A stretch of 64,000 nt of DNA from Roseomonas alba (GTDB lineage: Bacteria; Pseudomonadota; Alphaproteobacteria; Acetobacterales; Acetobacteraceae), in the NCBI RefSeq assembly GCF_019430885.1, contig NZ_JAHYBZ010000007.1, positions 1 through 64,000 on the forward strand, written 5' to 3'. The notes beneath the pieces are model-generated. The model saw only the letters and a list, made by a program, of their open reading frames with translations, was not told the DNA's origin and did not search any database. Each line of letters begins with the position of its first letter. Position 1 is the stretch's first letter. Position numbers and translations under genes: made by a program. Positions 53,477-61,958 of this stretch are shown in pieces.

Positions 53477-54199
53477 TCAGGCGGCTCGACCCGATCCGTT
53501 GCGTTCTGCCACCACGCGCCCATCCTCCATCTCGATCACCCGGTCGAAGAGACCCACCGAACGCGGATCATGCGTCACGACTGCCACGGCGGCACCGCGT
53601 TGCCGCGCGATTGCCAGCAGCAGTTCCATGACCTGTCGTCCGCGACGGCTGTCGAGCGCGGCCGTCGGTTCATCCGCCAGGATCAACATCGGGTCGTTCG
53701 CCAGTGCCCGCGCCACCGCCACCCTCTGCTGCTCGCCGCCGGACAGTCGTGCGGGTCGATTGCCCGCGCGATGCGCGATGTCGAGCATCGCGAGCAGCCC
53801 CATCGCGCGCCGCTCCGCTTCCGCCGGCGCCACACCGTCGATGACCATGGCAAGGGCGACATTCTCCACCGCCGTCAGGAATGGCACCAGGTTCGGCTTC
53901 TGGAAGACGAAGCCGATGTGACGACGGCGGAAGTCGCGCAGCGCGGCCTCGTCGCCCGGCGTCACGGCCGGTCCGCCCGCGAAGCGCACCGCGCCACTGG
54001 TCGGCGTCTCAAGCAGGCCTGCGGCCATCAGCAGCGTGGTCTTGCCGCAACCGGACGGACCGAAGATGCCCAGCATCTCGCCGGCCACCAGGTCCAGCGA
54101 GACATCCGCCAGCGCATCGACGAGCGCGCCGTCGCCGCCGCGATAGCGCACGGCGAGATCGCGTACCGACAGCACCGGCGTGCCGGCCCGCGGGGTCAC
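53477..54199 (-). CDS. ABC transporter ATPase (MacB/LolD-like)
   Basis: A 240-residue ATPase, last gene of a three-gene export operon. GTG at 54199 overlaps the permease stop (GTGA). Walker A Gly-Pro-Ser-Gly-Cys-Gly-Lys-Thr (47-54), signature Leu-Ser-Gly-Gly-Glu-Gln-Gln-Arg, Walker B Leu-Ile-Leu-Ala-Asp-Glu-Pro-Thr-Ala-Ala-Leu-Asp. The Gln-Lys-Pro-Asn-Leu-Val-Pro-Phe-Leu-Thr-Ala-Val segment is of the DevA/LolD type. The 185 bases downstream to the amidohydrolase hold no recognisable gene. Confidence 0.94.
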   Translation of the reverse strand: MTPRAGTPVLSVRDLAVRYRGGDGALVDALADVSLDLVAGEMLGIFGPSGCGKTTLLMAAGLLETPTSGAVRFAGGPAVTPGDEAALRDFRRRHIGFVFQKPNLVPFLTAVENVALAMVIDGVAPAEAERRAMGLLAMLDIAHRAGNRPARLSGGEQQRVAVARALANDPMLILADEPTAALDSRRGRQVMELLLAIARQRGAAVAVVTHDPRSVGLFDRVIEMEDGRVVAERNGSGRAA

Positions 54200-55335
54200 G
54201 CCAGGACCTCCTTCGCCCGGACGCGCATGGCGCGGGCGATGCCGATCCAGCTTCCCAGGGCGCAAGCCAGCAGCAGGCCGCCGAAGATCAATGCGAGATC
54301 GCCGGGCAGCAGCACGACCCGGCGCGGGAATTGCGGAAAGATCGCCAGTGCGAGCATCAGCGCCGCACCATAGGCGAGCAGCCCGATCAGCACGGCCTGC
54401 TCCAGGATCATGGACAGGATGAAGCCGTCGCGCGCGCCGATCAGCTTCAGCATCGCGATCTCGTGCAGCTTCTCGACCGTGCTGTTGTAGATGGTCATGG
54501 CGATGACGACACCGGTCACCGCCAGCAGCAGGATGGTGAAGAACAGGATCTGCAGCCGCAGTCGCCACAGCCGGCCATCGACCAGCACCGAGCGCTGGTC
54601 GTCGCGCGACAGCACCGCCACGTCACCCCAGGCAGCGATGGTGCGGGCGATCTCATCCTGCATGCCCGCCTCGGTTGTCAGGATCACGGCGGCAATGCGG
54701 CTCGGCCGATCGGCGGTCGCGCCAAGGCCCTGTGCGCGGTCGAGCAGCACCTGCTCCGACCTGCGGCTGTCGGCGATGTCCATCGCGTCGGGGATGGTGA
54801 CGAACAACTGCCCGTCACCCGACATGTCCACCTGCCCGCTGGTGATGCCGACGATGCGGTATGGATCGCGTCCCAGCTTGATCTCCCGACCCAGGGCCAG
54901 TCCCAGGCTGGCATCGGCGATGGCCTCGCCGCGTGCCTGCTGGATCAGCCGGCCCTCGGTCAGGGTCAGCCAGGCGCCCTGGTCCTTGGGGAAGTCGAGC
55001 CCCGTGACCGCGATGCGCCGGCGCTGCCCGTCGATGTCGAATTGCAGATTGTTCTGCACGAAGCGGCGCACATTCGCCGTGCCCGCCACGCCCTCCACGC
55101 GCCGGTCGAGCGTGGCGGACACCGTCGAACCCTCGGCGAAGGGCCCGGCACGCCCGCCCTGGACCACCCACAGATCGGCGCCGATATCCTCGATGGTCAG
55201 AAGCGCGTCATGCAGCACGCCACGATAGAGACCCATGATCCCCATGCATCCCGTCAGCAGAAAGCCGACGCCGGCCGCGGCGAGGACGACGCGCAGCATG
55301 TTCGCGGTGATGTCCCGCCAGGCCAGGTAGTTCAT
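54196..55335 (-). CDS. FtsX-like ABC permease
   Basis: A 379-residue permease with TM1 (about 12-35), a large periplasmic MacB core (40-250: Leu-Thr-Leu-Thr-Glu-Gly-Arg, Leu-Gly-Arg-Glu-Ile) and three C-terminal TM helices (about 260-375) with Leu-Lys-Leu-Ile-Gly-Ala-Arg-Asp-Gly-Phe, the FtsX motif. ATG at 55335 overlaps the membrane-fusion gene stop (ATGA). It resembles DevC/MacB permeases that transport lipids, peptides or glycolipids outward. Confidence 0.92.
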   Translation of the reverse strand: MNYLAWRDITANMLRVVLAAAGVGFLLTGCMGIMGLYRGVLHDALLTIEDIGADLWVVQGGRAGPFAEGSTVSATLDRRVEGVAGTANVRRFVQNNLQFDIDGQRRRIAVTGLDFPKDQGAWLTLTEGRLIQQARGEAIADASLGLALGREIKLGRDPYRIVGITSGQVDMSGDGQLFVTIPDAMDIADSRRSEQVLLDRAQGLGATADRPSRIAAVILTTEAGMQDEIARTIAAWGDVAVLSRDDQRSVLVDGRLWRLRLQILFFTILLLAVTGVVIAMTIYNSTVEKLHEIAMLKLIGARDGFILSMILEQAVLIGLLAYGAALMLALAIFPQFPRRVVLLPGDLALIFGGLLLACALGSWIGIARAMRVRAKEVLA

Positions 55336-56546
55336 GGTAGCACCGGCGTGACCGGCATGAAGGCATAGAGCCCGCGCGGCCGGCGCAGCACCACCTCGCC
55401 GGCCTCCAGCCCTTCCAGCACCTCGATCCGGCCATCCGTGGCGAGGCCCAGCCGCACGGGGCGCCACCGCGCGCGGCGCCCGCGCTCGGCGATCCACAGC
55501 CCGGCCTGCCCGCTGCGTGGCGCCAAGGCATCCTGGGGCACGGCAATGGCGGCCGGCGCGACACCCGTCACCAGCATCAGGGTCGCGCGCTGGCCGATGG
55601 CCCAGTGCGGCGGCGGCTCCTCCGGCGTCACCTCCACGGTGAATTCCCGCGTCGTGGCGTCCACGCTGCGGCCGAGGCGCAGCACCCGCCCACGGAACAC
55701 CTGCCCCGGATAGGAGACATAGCGCAGCGCCGCCGATTGTCCCGACGCAACCTGCGCCATGACGGATTCATCGAGCCGGGCTGTCAGCACCAGGCTGCCA
55801 GGATCGACCAACCGAAGGATGGGCGCGCCCGCGGCGACGACATCGCCGACGCTGCGCAGCCGCTCCGTGACGACACCCGCGACCGGGGCGGCGATGACCG
55901 TGTCGTCCACGCGCACGCCGGCGCCGCGTTGCCCGGCCTCCGCCGCGGCGAGCTGATCGCGCGCGCGCATCACGGTGCTCCGGCTGCGCTCGGCGGCCGC
56001 CTGGGCCTGGTCCATCATCGCCCGTGCCGTGTCGAATTCCGCGCGCGTCGCAAAGCCGCGCGGCAGCAATTCCTCCTTGCGGCGGAAATCGGCCTGAGCG
56101 CGCAGCAGCGCGGCCTCGGCACCGTCGCGATCCGCCTCCGCCTCGGTCACCGCACGGCGCGCCGCTGCGCTCTGCGCTTCGGCCTGGGCCACGAGATGCG
56201 CGGCATCACCGACATCGAGCCGCGCCAGCACCATGCCGGCGGGAACATGATCCCCTTCCTCTACCGGCAGCGCCGCGATACGGCCGGCGATGCGCGCGCC
56301 CACATCCACCTTCACCAGCGCATCGAGCAGCGCAGGACCGGTCACCGTACGCTCGAAGGGCACGGCGCGGGCCTCGATCGCCTCGACGCGCACTGGCAGG
56401 GCATAGCGCCAGCTGAGCAGCGCCAGGCCGACCATGGCGGCGAGCAGCGGCCAGCGCCGCGCGCCCCGGCGCCGGGGCGGCGGCGGCGCATCGGCCAACG
56501 ACACGCTCGGCAGCATGCCCTGACGGATGGTGGGGCCGTCATCCAT
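55332..56546 (-). CDS. Membrane fusion protein (HlyD family)
   Basis: A 404-residue periplasmic adaptor. N-terminal TM (about 30-48), lipoyl-like half (Val-Gly-Ala-Arg-Ile-Ala-Gly-Arg-Ile and Glu-Glu-Gly-Asp-His-Val-Pro-Ala-Gly), long Ala/Arg/Gln coiled coil (about 115-190), then beta domain with Ala-Ala-Pro-Val-Ala-Gly-Val-Val and Pro-Glu-Glu-Pro-Pro-Pro. First gene of the operon. Together with the permease and ATPase it forms a MacAB/DevBCA-type exporter; an outer-membrane TolC is not here. Confidence 0.92.
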   Translation of the reverse strand: MDDGPTIRQGMLPSVSLADAPPPPRRRGARRWPLLAAMVGLALLSWRYALPVRVEAIEARAVPFERTVTGPALLDALVKVDVGARIAGRIAALPVEEGDHVPAGMVLARLDVGDAAHLVAQAEAQSAAARRAVTEAEADRDGAEAALLRAQADFRRKEELLPRGFATRAEFDTARAMMDQAQAAAERSRSTVMRARDQLAAAEAGQRGAGVRVDDTVIAAPVAGVVTERLRSVGDVVAAGAPILRLVDPGSLVLTARLDESVMAQVASGQSAALRYVSYPGQVFRGRVLRLGRSVDATTREFTVEVTPEEPPPHWAIGQRATLMLVTGVAPAAIAVPQDALAPRSGQAGLWIAERGRRARWRPVRLGLATDGRIEVLEGLEAGEVVLRRPRGLYAFMPVTPVLP

Positions 56547-56585
56547 GGCAAGCCTCTCCTTCGGTCCAGAGGGCCCGGGGGGGCG

Positions 56586-56771
56586 TCACCAGCCGCGCGG
56601 GCCGATGGCGGTGCCCTGCGCGCTCCATTGGCCTGACGTCATGCGCGTCACGGTACGGTTGCGCGTGGCAGCCCGGACCCGCGACCCGGTGACCGTGCTC
56701 CATGCTGCCAAGGCGAAAGCGGCCAGCGCGACGGCGCCGAACGTCGCCGCGGCAAGGACGACTTTGCGCAT
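56586..56771 (-). CDS. Small membrane-anchored protein
   Basis: A 61-residue protein with one N-terminal hydrophobic segment (Val-Val-Leu-Ala-Ala-Ala-Thr-Phe-Gly-Ala-Val-Ala-Leu-Ala) and a basic Arg/Thr tail. GGAGAGCCC precedes the ATG at 56771. It lies 39 bases upstream of the export operon in the same direction. Function unknown. Confidence 0.6.
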   Translation of the reverse strand: MRKVVLAAATFGAVALAAFALAAWSTVTGSRVRAATRNRTVTRMTSGQWSAQGTAIGPRGW

Positions 56772-56811
56772 CAATGGGCTCTCCGTGTGTGAAGCAGGAC
56801 GATCGGCGGGT

Positions 56812-57075
56812 TCAGCGCTGCGCGCCGCTCAATGCCTGGCGGCAATTGTCGGAGAGCCGCTCATTGTTCTGCCGGAGGCAGGCGATGATGCGGCCGCCGC
56901 CGCGCTCGACGCCGGAGCAATAGGCCCGGATATCGGGCATGCAGGCCTGCGCCGCCTGGCGTTGCGCGGGCGACATGGCGCCCTGCGCTGATGCCGGGCT
57001 CGCGATGAACAGTGGCAGGGCGGCCAGGGCGGCCAGGGCGGGCAATACGGCACGGCCGATGGGGGTCATGGACAT
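56812..57075 (-). CDS. Exported Cys-rich repeat protein
   Basis: An 87-residue protein. ATG at 57075 (AGGAGATGCCCTG upstream) starts a signal peptide ending Ala-Ser-Ala-Gln. The mature domain has Gln-Ala-Cys-Met-Pro-Asp-Ile-Arg-Ala-Tyr-Cys, then Gly-Gly-Gly-Arg-Ile-Ile-Ala-Cys-Leu and Leu-Ser-Asp-Asn-Cys-Arg, the pattern of a single Cys-rich GLG1-type repeat. Two disulfides expected. Small periplasmic proteins of this type accompany metal- or stress-response loci, but the role here is not known. Confidence 0.8.
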   Translation of the reverse strand: MSMTPIGRAVLPALAALAALPLFIASPASAQGAMSPAQRQAAQACMPDIRAYCSGVERGGGRIIACLRQNNERLSDNCRQALSGAQR

Positions 57076-57106
57076 CAGGGCATCTCCTATCGTGATGGCG
57101 GGCGGG

Positions 57107-57856
57107 TCATCCGCGCCGCAGGGCCTCGGTTGCGGGGACGGCCACGGCCGTTCCGTCTTCCGGGTGGGACAGCGGCGCGGCCCGGGGGCTCCAGCCGGCC
57201 TGCCGGTAATAGGCGGCGGTGCGCTCGGCGACGGCGTCGGCAAGGTCGCTGAGGTCGCGGCCCGGGCCGCGGCCGCGCATCTCAGCGACGCCGATGCCGG
57301 CCGCGCCGACCAGGGCCATGGCGCCCCGTACCCCCAACCCGACGCCGAGCGGCATGACGAGGCCGGGCCGGTAGCCGCTATGCGCCACAGCCTGGAAGGC
57401 GAGCAGGTCCGGCGAGGGCGCGCCGGCTGGCTCGAGCCTGGCCGCGACCTCGAGGCGCGACTGGCCAAGGCCGAAGCCAAGGGCGATGCGCTGGAGGCGG
57501 CTGCCTTCCTCGATCTGCCTCAGGGAAAGAGAGAGCCGCGCCGCATCGGGCCTCCCGTGGTCGGCGCTGGCGATCTCCGCCGGGATGCCGCGTTCCGCCA
57601 GGCCGCGGATCACGGCCTCGCTCAGCATGCTCGCGGTGCGGCTGGCCAGGGCGATGTCCGCACCGTCGGCGATGGCGTCGCCGCCATCGGTCACGACCAG
57701 CAGCCGGGCCGGCGGCGATGCCGCGGGCGGGGCGGTCACCTCACCGCTGAGACGTGCGCCGCCGCACGCGGCCAGCAAGGGCAGGGCGACCAGCACAACC
57801 ACAGCCGGCCGCGCCGCGGCGGTCTTGTCGATATGGGCCTCAGCCGCGCCTGTCAT
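57107..57856 (-). CDS. Lipoprotein, DUF4410-like
   Basis: A 249-residue protein. The ATG at 57856 leads to a lipobox Leu-Leu-Ala-Ala-Cys (C34). The body alternates strands and helices with Ser-Arg-Thr-Ala-Ser-Met-Leu-Ser-Glu-Ala-Val-Ile-Arg-Gly-Leu-Ala-Glu-Arg-Gly, then Leu-Gly-Phe-Gly-Leu-Gly-Gln-Ser-Arg-Leu-Glu-Val and a Gly-rich region with a hydrophobic stretch. This fits DUF4410-type envelope lipoproteins. It is divergent from the ECF sigma gene (124 bases, containing a run of seven T), so it may be a sigma target. Confidence 0.7.
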   Translation of the reverse strand: MTGAAEAHIDKTAAARPAVVVLVALPLLAACGGARLSGEVTAPPAASPPARLLVVTDGGDAIADGADIALASRTASMLSEAVIRGLAERGIPAEIASADHGRPDAARLSLSLRQIEEGSRLQRIALGFGLGQSRLEVAARLEPAGAPSPDLLAFQAVAHSGYRPGLVMPLGVGLGVRGAMALVGAAGIGVAEMRGRGPGRDLSDLADAVAERTAAYYRQAGWSPRAAPLSHPEDGTAVAVPATEALRRG

Positions 57857-57980
57857 GCATCCGCATCCCGATCTCTGCAGCCTGATACGGGCGGCCCTGG
57901 CGCAGTCCTCGCGATCGGCAGTGTTTTTTTGTCCGGCACCGGCGACGACTCTGCCCGTCCGGCCCGTAGCATGGGACGTG

Positions 57981-58577
57981 ATGCCACCCGCCGCCCCATG
58001 CGCCGTGCTGAACGCCGTTCCCGCGGAACCGGACGATGCCATGCTGATGGCGCGCATCGCCGGGGGCGATGAGACGGCGTTCCGCCGCTTTGCCGACCGC
58101 CATGTGGGGCGGATGCTGCGGCTTGCCCAATCGGTGCTCGGCTCGGCCGCGGAGGCGGACGAAGTGACGCAGGAGGCGCTGCTGCGCATCTGGCGCCACG
58201 CCGCGCGCTGGGATGCGACGCGCGGCCAGCCCGGCACCTGGGTGCACACCATCGTGGTGCGGCTCTGCGTGGATCGGCTGCGCCGGCGTCGCCACGAGCC
58301 GATCGACGCGGCTCTCGAGATCCCCGACCCGGCGCCCGGCGCCTTCGAGACGCTGGCCGCGCAGCGTGAGGCGCAGGCGTTGCGCGCGGCGATGACCAGC
58401 CTGCCGCAGCGCCAGCGCGCCGCGCTCGTCCTGTTCTACCAGGAGGAGATGGCGGGAAATGAGGCGGCGGAGACGCTTGGCCTCAGCCTGCGCGCCTTCT
58501 GGTCGCTGCTGGAGCGGGCCCGGCGGGCGCTGCGGCAGCAGATGCAGCGCAAGACCGGCCAGGATGGGAGGATGTAG
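57981..58577 (+). CDS. ECF-type RNA polymerase sigma factor
   Basis: A 198-residue sigma factor. Region 2 (about 27-95) has Asp-Glu-Thr-Ala-Phe-Arg-Arg-Phe, Ala-Asp-Glu-Val-Thr-Gln-Glu-Ala-Leu-Leu-Arg-Ile-Trp and Thr-Trp-Val-His-Thr-Ile-Val-Val-Arg. Region 4 (about 130-185) has Leu-Pro-Gln-Arg-Gln-Arg-Ala-Ala-Leu-Val-Leu and Gly-Asn-Glu-Ala-Ala-Glu-Thr-Leu-Gly-Leu-Ser. ATG at 57981 is used; ATGs at 58038 and 58044 are alternatives. First gene of a three-gene operon with anti-sigma and sensor genes. Confidence 0.93.
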   Translation: MPPAAPCAVLNAVPAEPDDAMLMARIAGGDETAFRRFADRHVGRMLRLAQSVLGSAAEADEVTQEALLRIWRHAARWDATRGQPGTWVHTIVVRLCVDRLRRRRHEPIDAALEIPDPAPGAFETLAAQREAQALRAAMTSLPQRQRAALVLFYQEEMAGNEAAETLGLSLRAFWSLLERARRALRQQMQRKTGQDGRM

Positions 58578-58579
58578 GA

Positions 58580-58987
58580 ATGAACGCCATGACCCCCGAC
58601 GAGTTCACCCGCCTGCTCGACATCCATGGCGCCGACCAGGCGCGCTGGCCCGAGGCGCAGCGCGAGGCGGCGCAGCTACTGTGCGAGGCGTCCCCGGCGG
58701 CACGCGCGCAATGGGCCGCGGCACGGCGGCTCGACCGGCAGATCGCCGCCGCGCGCGCGCCGCGGCCCGACCCGGCACGGCAGGCGCGCATCGTCAGCGG
58801 CGCCCTGGCGCGCATCCGGGCACGAGGGGAGCCGTTGCTCGACTGGAGCTGGCTGTTCACCCGTCCGATCGGCGCCGCCTTCGCAGCGAGCCTGGTGGCC
58901 GGCTGGCTGGTCGGGAGCGGCCTCGGCGATGCGCCGGCGACCAGGCATGCCGCCGTGCTGTTGCAGTTGGAGGACTTGATCCAGTGA
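58580..58987 (+). CDS. Anti-sigma factor-like membrane protein
   Basis: A 135-residue protein two bases after the sigma stop. The cytoplasmic part (1-90) is helical, with Trp-Pro-Glu-Ala-Gln-Arg and Ala-Arg-Arg-Leu-Asp-Arg-Gln-Ile; one TM segment (about 94-113: Ile-Gly-Ala-Ala-Phe-Ala-Ala-Ser-Leu-Val-Ala) and a short outside tail follow. No zinc-binding His-x3-Cys-x2-Cys of ZAS anti-sigmas is present. Position and topology make an anti-sigma role likely. Confidence 0.75.
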   Translation: MNAMTPDEFTRLLDIHGADQARWPEAQREAAQLLCEASPAARAQWAAARRLDRQIAAARAPRPDPARQARIVSGALARIRARGEPLLDWSWLFTRPIGAAFAASLVAGWLVGSGLGDAPATRHAAVLLQLEDLIQ

Positions 58988-59481
58988 TGCCGCCGCTCAC
59001 GCCGCGCCGGCTTCGCGTGATGGTCGCGATGTCGATCGGGCTCAATCTCTTCCTGGTTGCCATCATCGGCGCGCAGCGCTGGCGGGCCGTGCAGCTCGAG
59101 CGCATGGCCGCGCCGAATGTCGGGGCGCTGGAGGCCCAGGTATTGCGCGACCCCGAACGCGGCCTGGGGCTGTTGAGCGCCGGACTCTCCGAGCGGGATT
59201 CGACCATCCTCCGCGATGCCATCCGCATCCGCCTTGCCGACCTGCTGGTGGCACGCCGCGACTTCGCCGCGGCGGTGGACCTTGCGCGCTCGGAGATCGC
59301 ACGTGATCCGGTCGATCTCGCAGCGCTGCGGGAATCGATCGAACGCGCGCGCCGGCAGCGCCAACGCTTTGGGCCGCTCCTGGAGGAGATCATCCTCGAT
59401 GCGGTGCCCCGCATGTCGCCCGAGGGACGACAGGCGCTGTCACGACTGCGCGGCGTGGCCGCCCCCCTGGGCGGATCGTGA
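58987..59481 (+). CDS. Periplasmic sensor of the CnrX/ZraP type (heavy-metal sensor-like)
   Basis: A 164-residue protein whose ATG shares its A with the anti-sigma TGA. A TM anchor (about 12-28) is followed by a long helical hairpin with Leu-Ser-Glu-Arg-Asp-Ser-Thr-Ile-Leu-Arg-Asp-Ala and Met-Ser-Pro-Glu-Gly-Arg-Gln-Ala-Leu, as in Metal_resist (PF13801) proteins. The mature part has no His or Cys, so classical metal ligands are missing; it may sense another envelope signal. The operon order recalls CnrYXH, with different gene order. Confidence 0.8.
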   Translation: MPPLTPRRLRVMVAMSIGLNLFLVAIIGAQRWRAVQLERMAAPNVGALEAQVLRDPERGLGLLSAGLSERDSTILRDAIRIRLADLLVARRDFAAAVDLARSEIARDPVDLAALRESIERARRQRQRFGPLLEEIILDAVPRMSPEGRQALSRLRGVAAPLGGS

Positions 59482-59740
59482 TGCGGTCCGCACCCAGGCC
59501 CGCGATCATCGCCTCGGTGACGTGAACTGTCCCAGGAGGGTTTCGCCGGAAGACCAACCCCAATCGAGTGGTCCGAGGGCGTTTTCGTGGAACATCGCCC
59601 CCACGCCCGCCGGCAGCGGGCGCAAAGCAGCGTCGGAACGACGCCATGCAGGCGAGAAACCCGCTGGCGCCGGGGACAGACCTGGATCGGCTCAGCCCGC
59701 GGCATGATCGGATGTGACGCCAAAGACCCCGGCGCCGCGG

Positions 59741-61048
59741 TCAGAACTCCATCAGGTTCTCGCGGAATGTCTTGTAGCTATATCCACGCTTCGTCAGCCC
59801 GCGCTTCTGCAGCACCGGCACCAGGCCGTCGCAGATCTCAGCGACATAGCGGCGGCTGAAATCGCCGAAGGTGAGCAGGAACCCGTCGCCGCCGACCTCC
59901 TGCATCACCTCCTCCATCATGCCCGCGACGTGTTCTGGCGTGCCCGTGTAGTCGAGGCCGGAGCGGTTGGCGCGCTGCTTGGTGATCTCGCGCGGGGTGC
60001 GGCCGACCCATTTCTTCGCGGCCGACTGGTGCCCGTTGGAGGTCAGCGGTGGCAGCGGCTCATCCAGCGGGAATTGCGAGAAGTCGATACCGGTCAGCGT
60101 GGACATCATCGCCAGCGCGAACTCGATGTTCTGCTCCGCGAAGGCGATCTCGTCCCGGCGCCGCTGGCGGGCCGTCTCCATGTCGCGATCGATGATCGGA
60201 TCGGCGAGGAACAGCACCTTGATGTTGTCCGGGTTGCGCCCCTGCTCGACGGCGGTCGCGCGGATGGTCTCGCGCTGGCGCTTCATGTCGGCCACGGATT
60301 CCGCGGTGGCGATGATGGTGTCGGCCCAGCGCGAGGCGAAGCGAAGCCCGCGCGGCGACCCGCCCGCCTGGCACAGCACCGGGCGCCCCTGCGGCGAGCG
60401 CGGCGCCGTCAGCGGCCCGCGGCAGGAGAAGTACTGCCCCTTGTAATTGATCGGATGGACCTTGTTGCCATCCGCGAAGATGACGTTGTCCCGGTCCAAC
60501 ACGACGGCGTCCGGCTCCCAGCTTTCCCAGAGCTGGGTGACGATGTCCGCCACCTCGTCGGCTCGGTCGTAGCGTTCGTCGTGCGGGACGTGCTTGTCCT
60601 TGCCGTAGTTCTGCGCGCCGCCATCATTGCTGCCGGTCACCATGTTCCAGCCGACCCGGCCTTCGGTCAGATGGTCGAGCGAATTGACCAGCCGCGCCAG
60701 CAGGTAGGGCGGATACTCGCTGGCCGACAGCGTCGGCACGAGGCCGAGGTGTTTCGTCGCCATGGCAAGGTATGGCACCAGCGTCGCCGGATCGAGCTTC
60801 GGCGTCGCCGCGGCCTGGCGCAGATAGGCGTTGTGCGAGTTCTGGTAGGTATAGGGGACGTTGCAGCTGTCCTCGATGATCAGGTAGTCGAAGCAGGCCC
60901 GCTCCATCGACCGCGCCAGGTCCACGAAGAGGTCGGGCATCATCCAGCGCGCCTGGGCGGCATCCGTGCCGCCCCATTCGTGATGCCAGGCCTTCGGCCC
61001 GAAGCCGCGCGAGAGAAACCACGAGAGATGGAAGGGCTTGCTGCTCAT
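59741..61048 (-). CDS. NtaA/SnaA/DszA-family FMN-dependent monooxygenase
   Basis: A 435-residue flavin-dependent monooxygenase (bacterial luciferase superfamily). ATG at 61048. Markers: Trp-His-His-Glu-Trp-Gly-Gly early, Leu-Ala-Arg-Ser-Met-Glu-Arg-Ala-Cys-Phe-Asp, Val-Pro-Thr-Leu-Ser-Ala-Ser-Glu-Tyr-Pro-Pro-Tyr, Arg-Val-Gly-Trp-Asn-Met-Val-Thr-Gly and Gln-Ala-Gly-Gly-Ser-Pro-Arg-Gly. Such enzymes oxidise nitrilotriacetate, dibenzothiophene sulfone or similar compounds with FMNH2 from a separate reductase, which is not seen. Co-oriented with the peptide-type transporter behind it. The 259 bases before the left neighbour contain no gene. Confidence 0.93.
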   Translation of the reverse strand: MSSKPFHLSWFLSRGFGPKAWHHEWGGTDAAQARWMMPDLFVDLARSMERACFDYLIIEDSCNVPYTYQNSHNAYLRQAAATPKLDPATLVPYLAMATKHLGLVPTLSASEYPPYLLARLVNSLDHLTEGRVGWNMVTGSNDGGAQNYGKDKHVPHDERYDRADEVADIVTQLWESWEPDAVVLDRDNVIFADGNKVHPINYKGQYFSCRGPLTAPRSPQGRPVLCQAGGSPRGLRFASRWADTIIATAESVADMKRQRETIRATAVEQGRNPDNIKVLFLADPIIDRDMETARQRRRDEIAFAEQNIEFALAMMSTLTGIDFSQFPLDEPLPPLTSNGHQSAAKKWVGRTPREITKQRANRSGLDYTGTPEHVAGMMEEVMQEVGGDGFLLTFGDFSRRYVAEICDGLVPVLQKRGLTKRGYSYKTFRENLMEF

Positions 61049-61085
61049 GAGGGCGTCCTTGTGGGCGGAATGTCCGGCGGTGGCA

Positions 61086-61958
61086 TCAGCGCGGCGCCAG
61101 GCGGGATTTCGGGTCCACATGCTCGCGCAACCCGTTGCCGAACATGTTGATTCCCCAGACGAGGATGATGATGGCGAGACCGGCGAGGTTCGCGATCCAC
61201 GGCGCGACGAAGAGCCGGCTGCTGCCTTCCGAGAGGATGTTGCCCCAGGTCGCGGTCGGGGCCGGCAGGCCGAGGCCGAGATAGGACAGCGCGGTCTCCT
61301 GCAGGACCATCTGCGCGACCTGCAGCGTGGACACCACGGTCAGCACCGGCACCATCTGCGGCAGGAGATGCCGCCAGATCACGTAGCGGTCCGAGGCGCC
61401 ATACAGCGTCGCCGCCTCGACGAAGGGGCGCTGCCGCAGGGAGCGCGTGAGATTGAAGACGACGCGGGCATAGATCATCCAGCGCGACACGCCGAGCACG
61501 AAGATCAGGTTCACGGCGCTGCCGCCGAGTGCCGCCACCATCAGGATCGCCAGCAGGATGTCCGGGAAGGCCATCTGCGCATCGGCGAAGCGCATGATCA
61601 CCTGTTCCCAGCGGCCGCCCTTGTAGCCGGCGACGAGGCCCGCCGCGCTGCCGAGCAGGCAGGAGAACAGCATCGAGGCGACGCCGACCAGGATGGACAG
61701 GCGCGACCCGTAGATCAGCCGCGACAGCAGGTCGCGCCCATAGGCATCGGTGCCGAGCCAGTGCGCCGGGCTGCCGCCGGCCATCCAGGCGGGGGGCTTC
61801 ATGCGCATCGACAGGCTCTGCTGATAGGGATCGTAGGGCGCGACCAGCGGCGCGAAGATGGCCAGCAGCACGGCCCCCAGCACGATGCCGCCCCCCAGCG
61901 TCATCTTGAAACCCTTGCCGAACAGGGGGCGGCGCGGCCGCAGTGTGGTCGCGCTCAA
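61086..61958 (-). CDS. ABC transporter permease, DppC/OppC type
   Basis: A 290-residue permease. TTG at 61958 overlaps the previous stop and gives a typical short cytoplasmic N-terminus; ATG at 61904 is alternative. TM1 (about 20-40), then Leu-Gly-Thr-Asp-Ala-Tyr-Gly-Arg-Asp-Leu-Leu-Ser-Arg, the Dpp-type signature, and the EAA loop Glu-Ala-Ala-Thr-Leu-Tyr-Gly-Ala-Ser before Ile-Trp-Arg-His-Leu-Leu-Pro. Ends near Arg-Glu-His-Val-Asp-Pro-Lys. Partner of the DppB-type permease. Confidence 0.94.
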   Translation of the reverse strand: MSATTLRPRRPLFGKGFKMTLGGGIVLGAVLLAIFAPLVAPYDPYQQSLSMRMKPPAWMAGGSPAHWLGTDAYGRDLLSRLIYGSRLSILVGVASMLFSCLLGSAAGLVAGYKGGRWEQVIMRFADAQMAFPDILLAILMVAALGGSAVNLIFVLGVSRWMIYARVVFNLTRSLRQRPFVEAATLYGASDRYVIWRHLLPQMVPVLTVVSTLQVAQMVLQETALSYLGLGLPAPTATWGNILSEGSSRLFVAPWIANLAGLAIIILVWGINMFGNGLREHVDPKSRLAPR

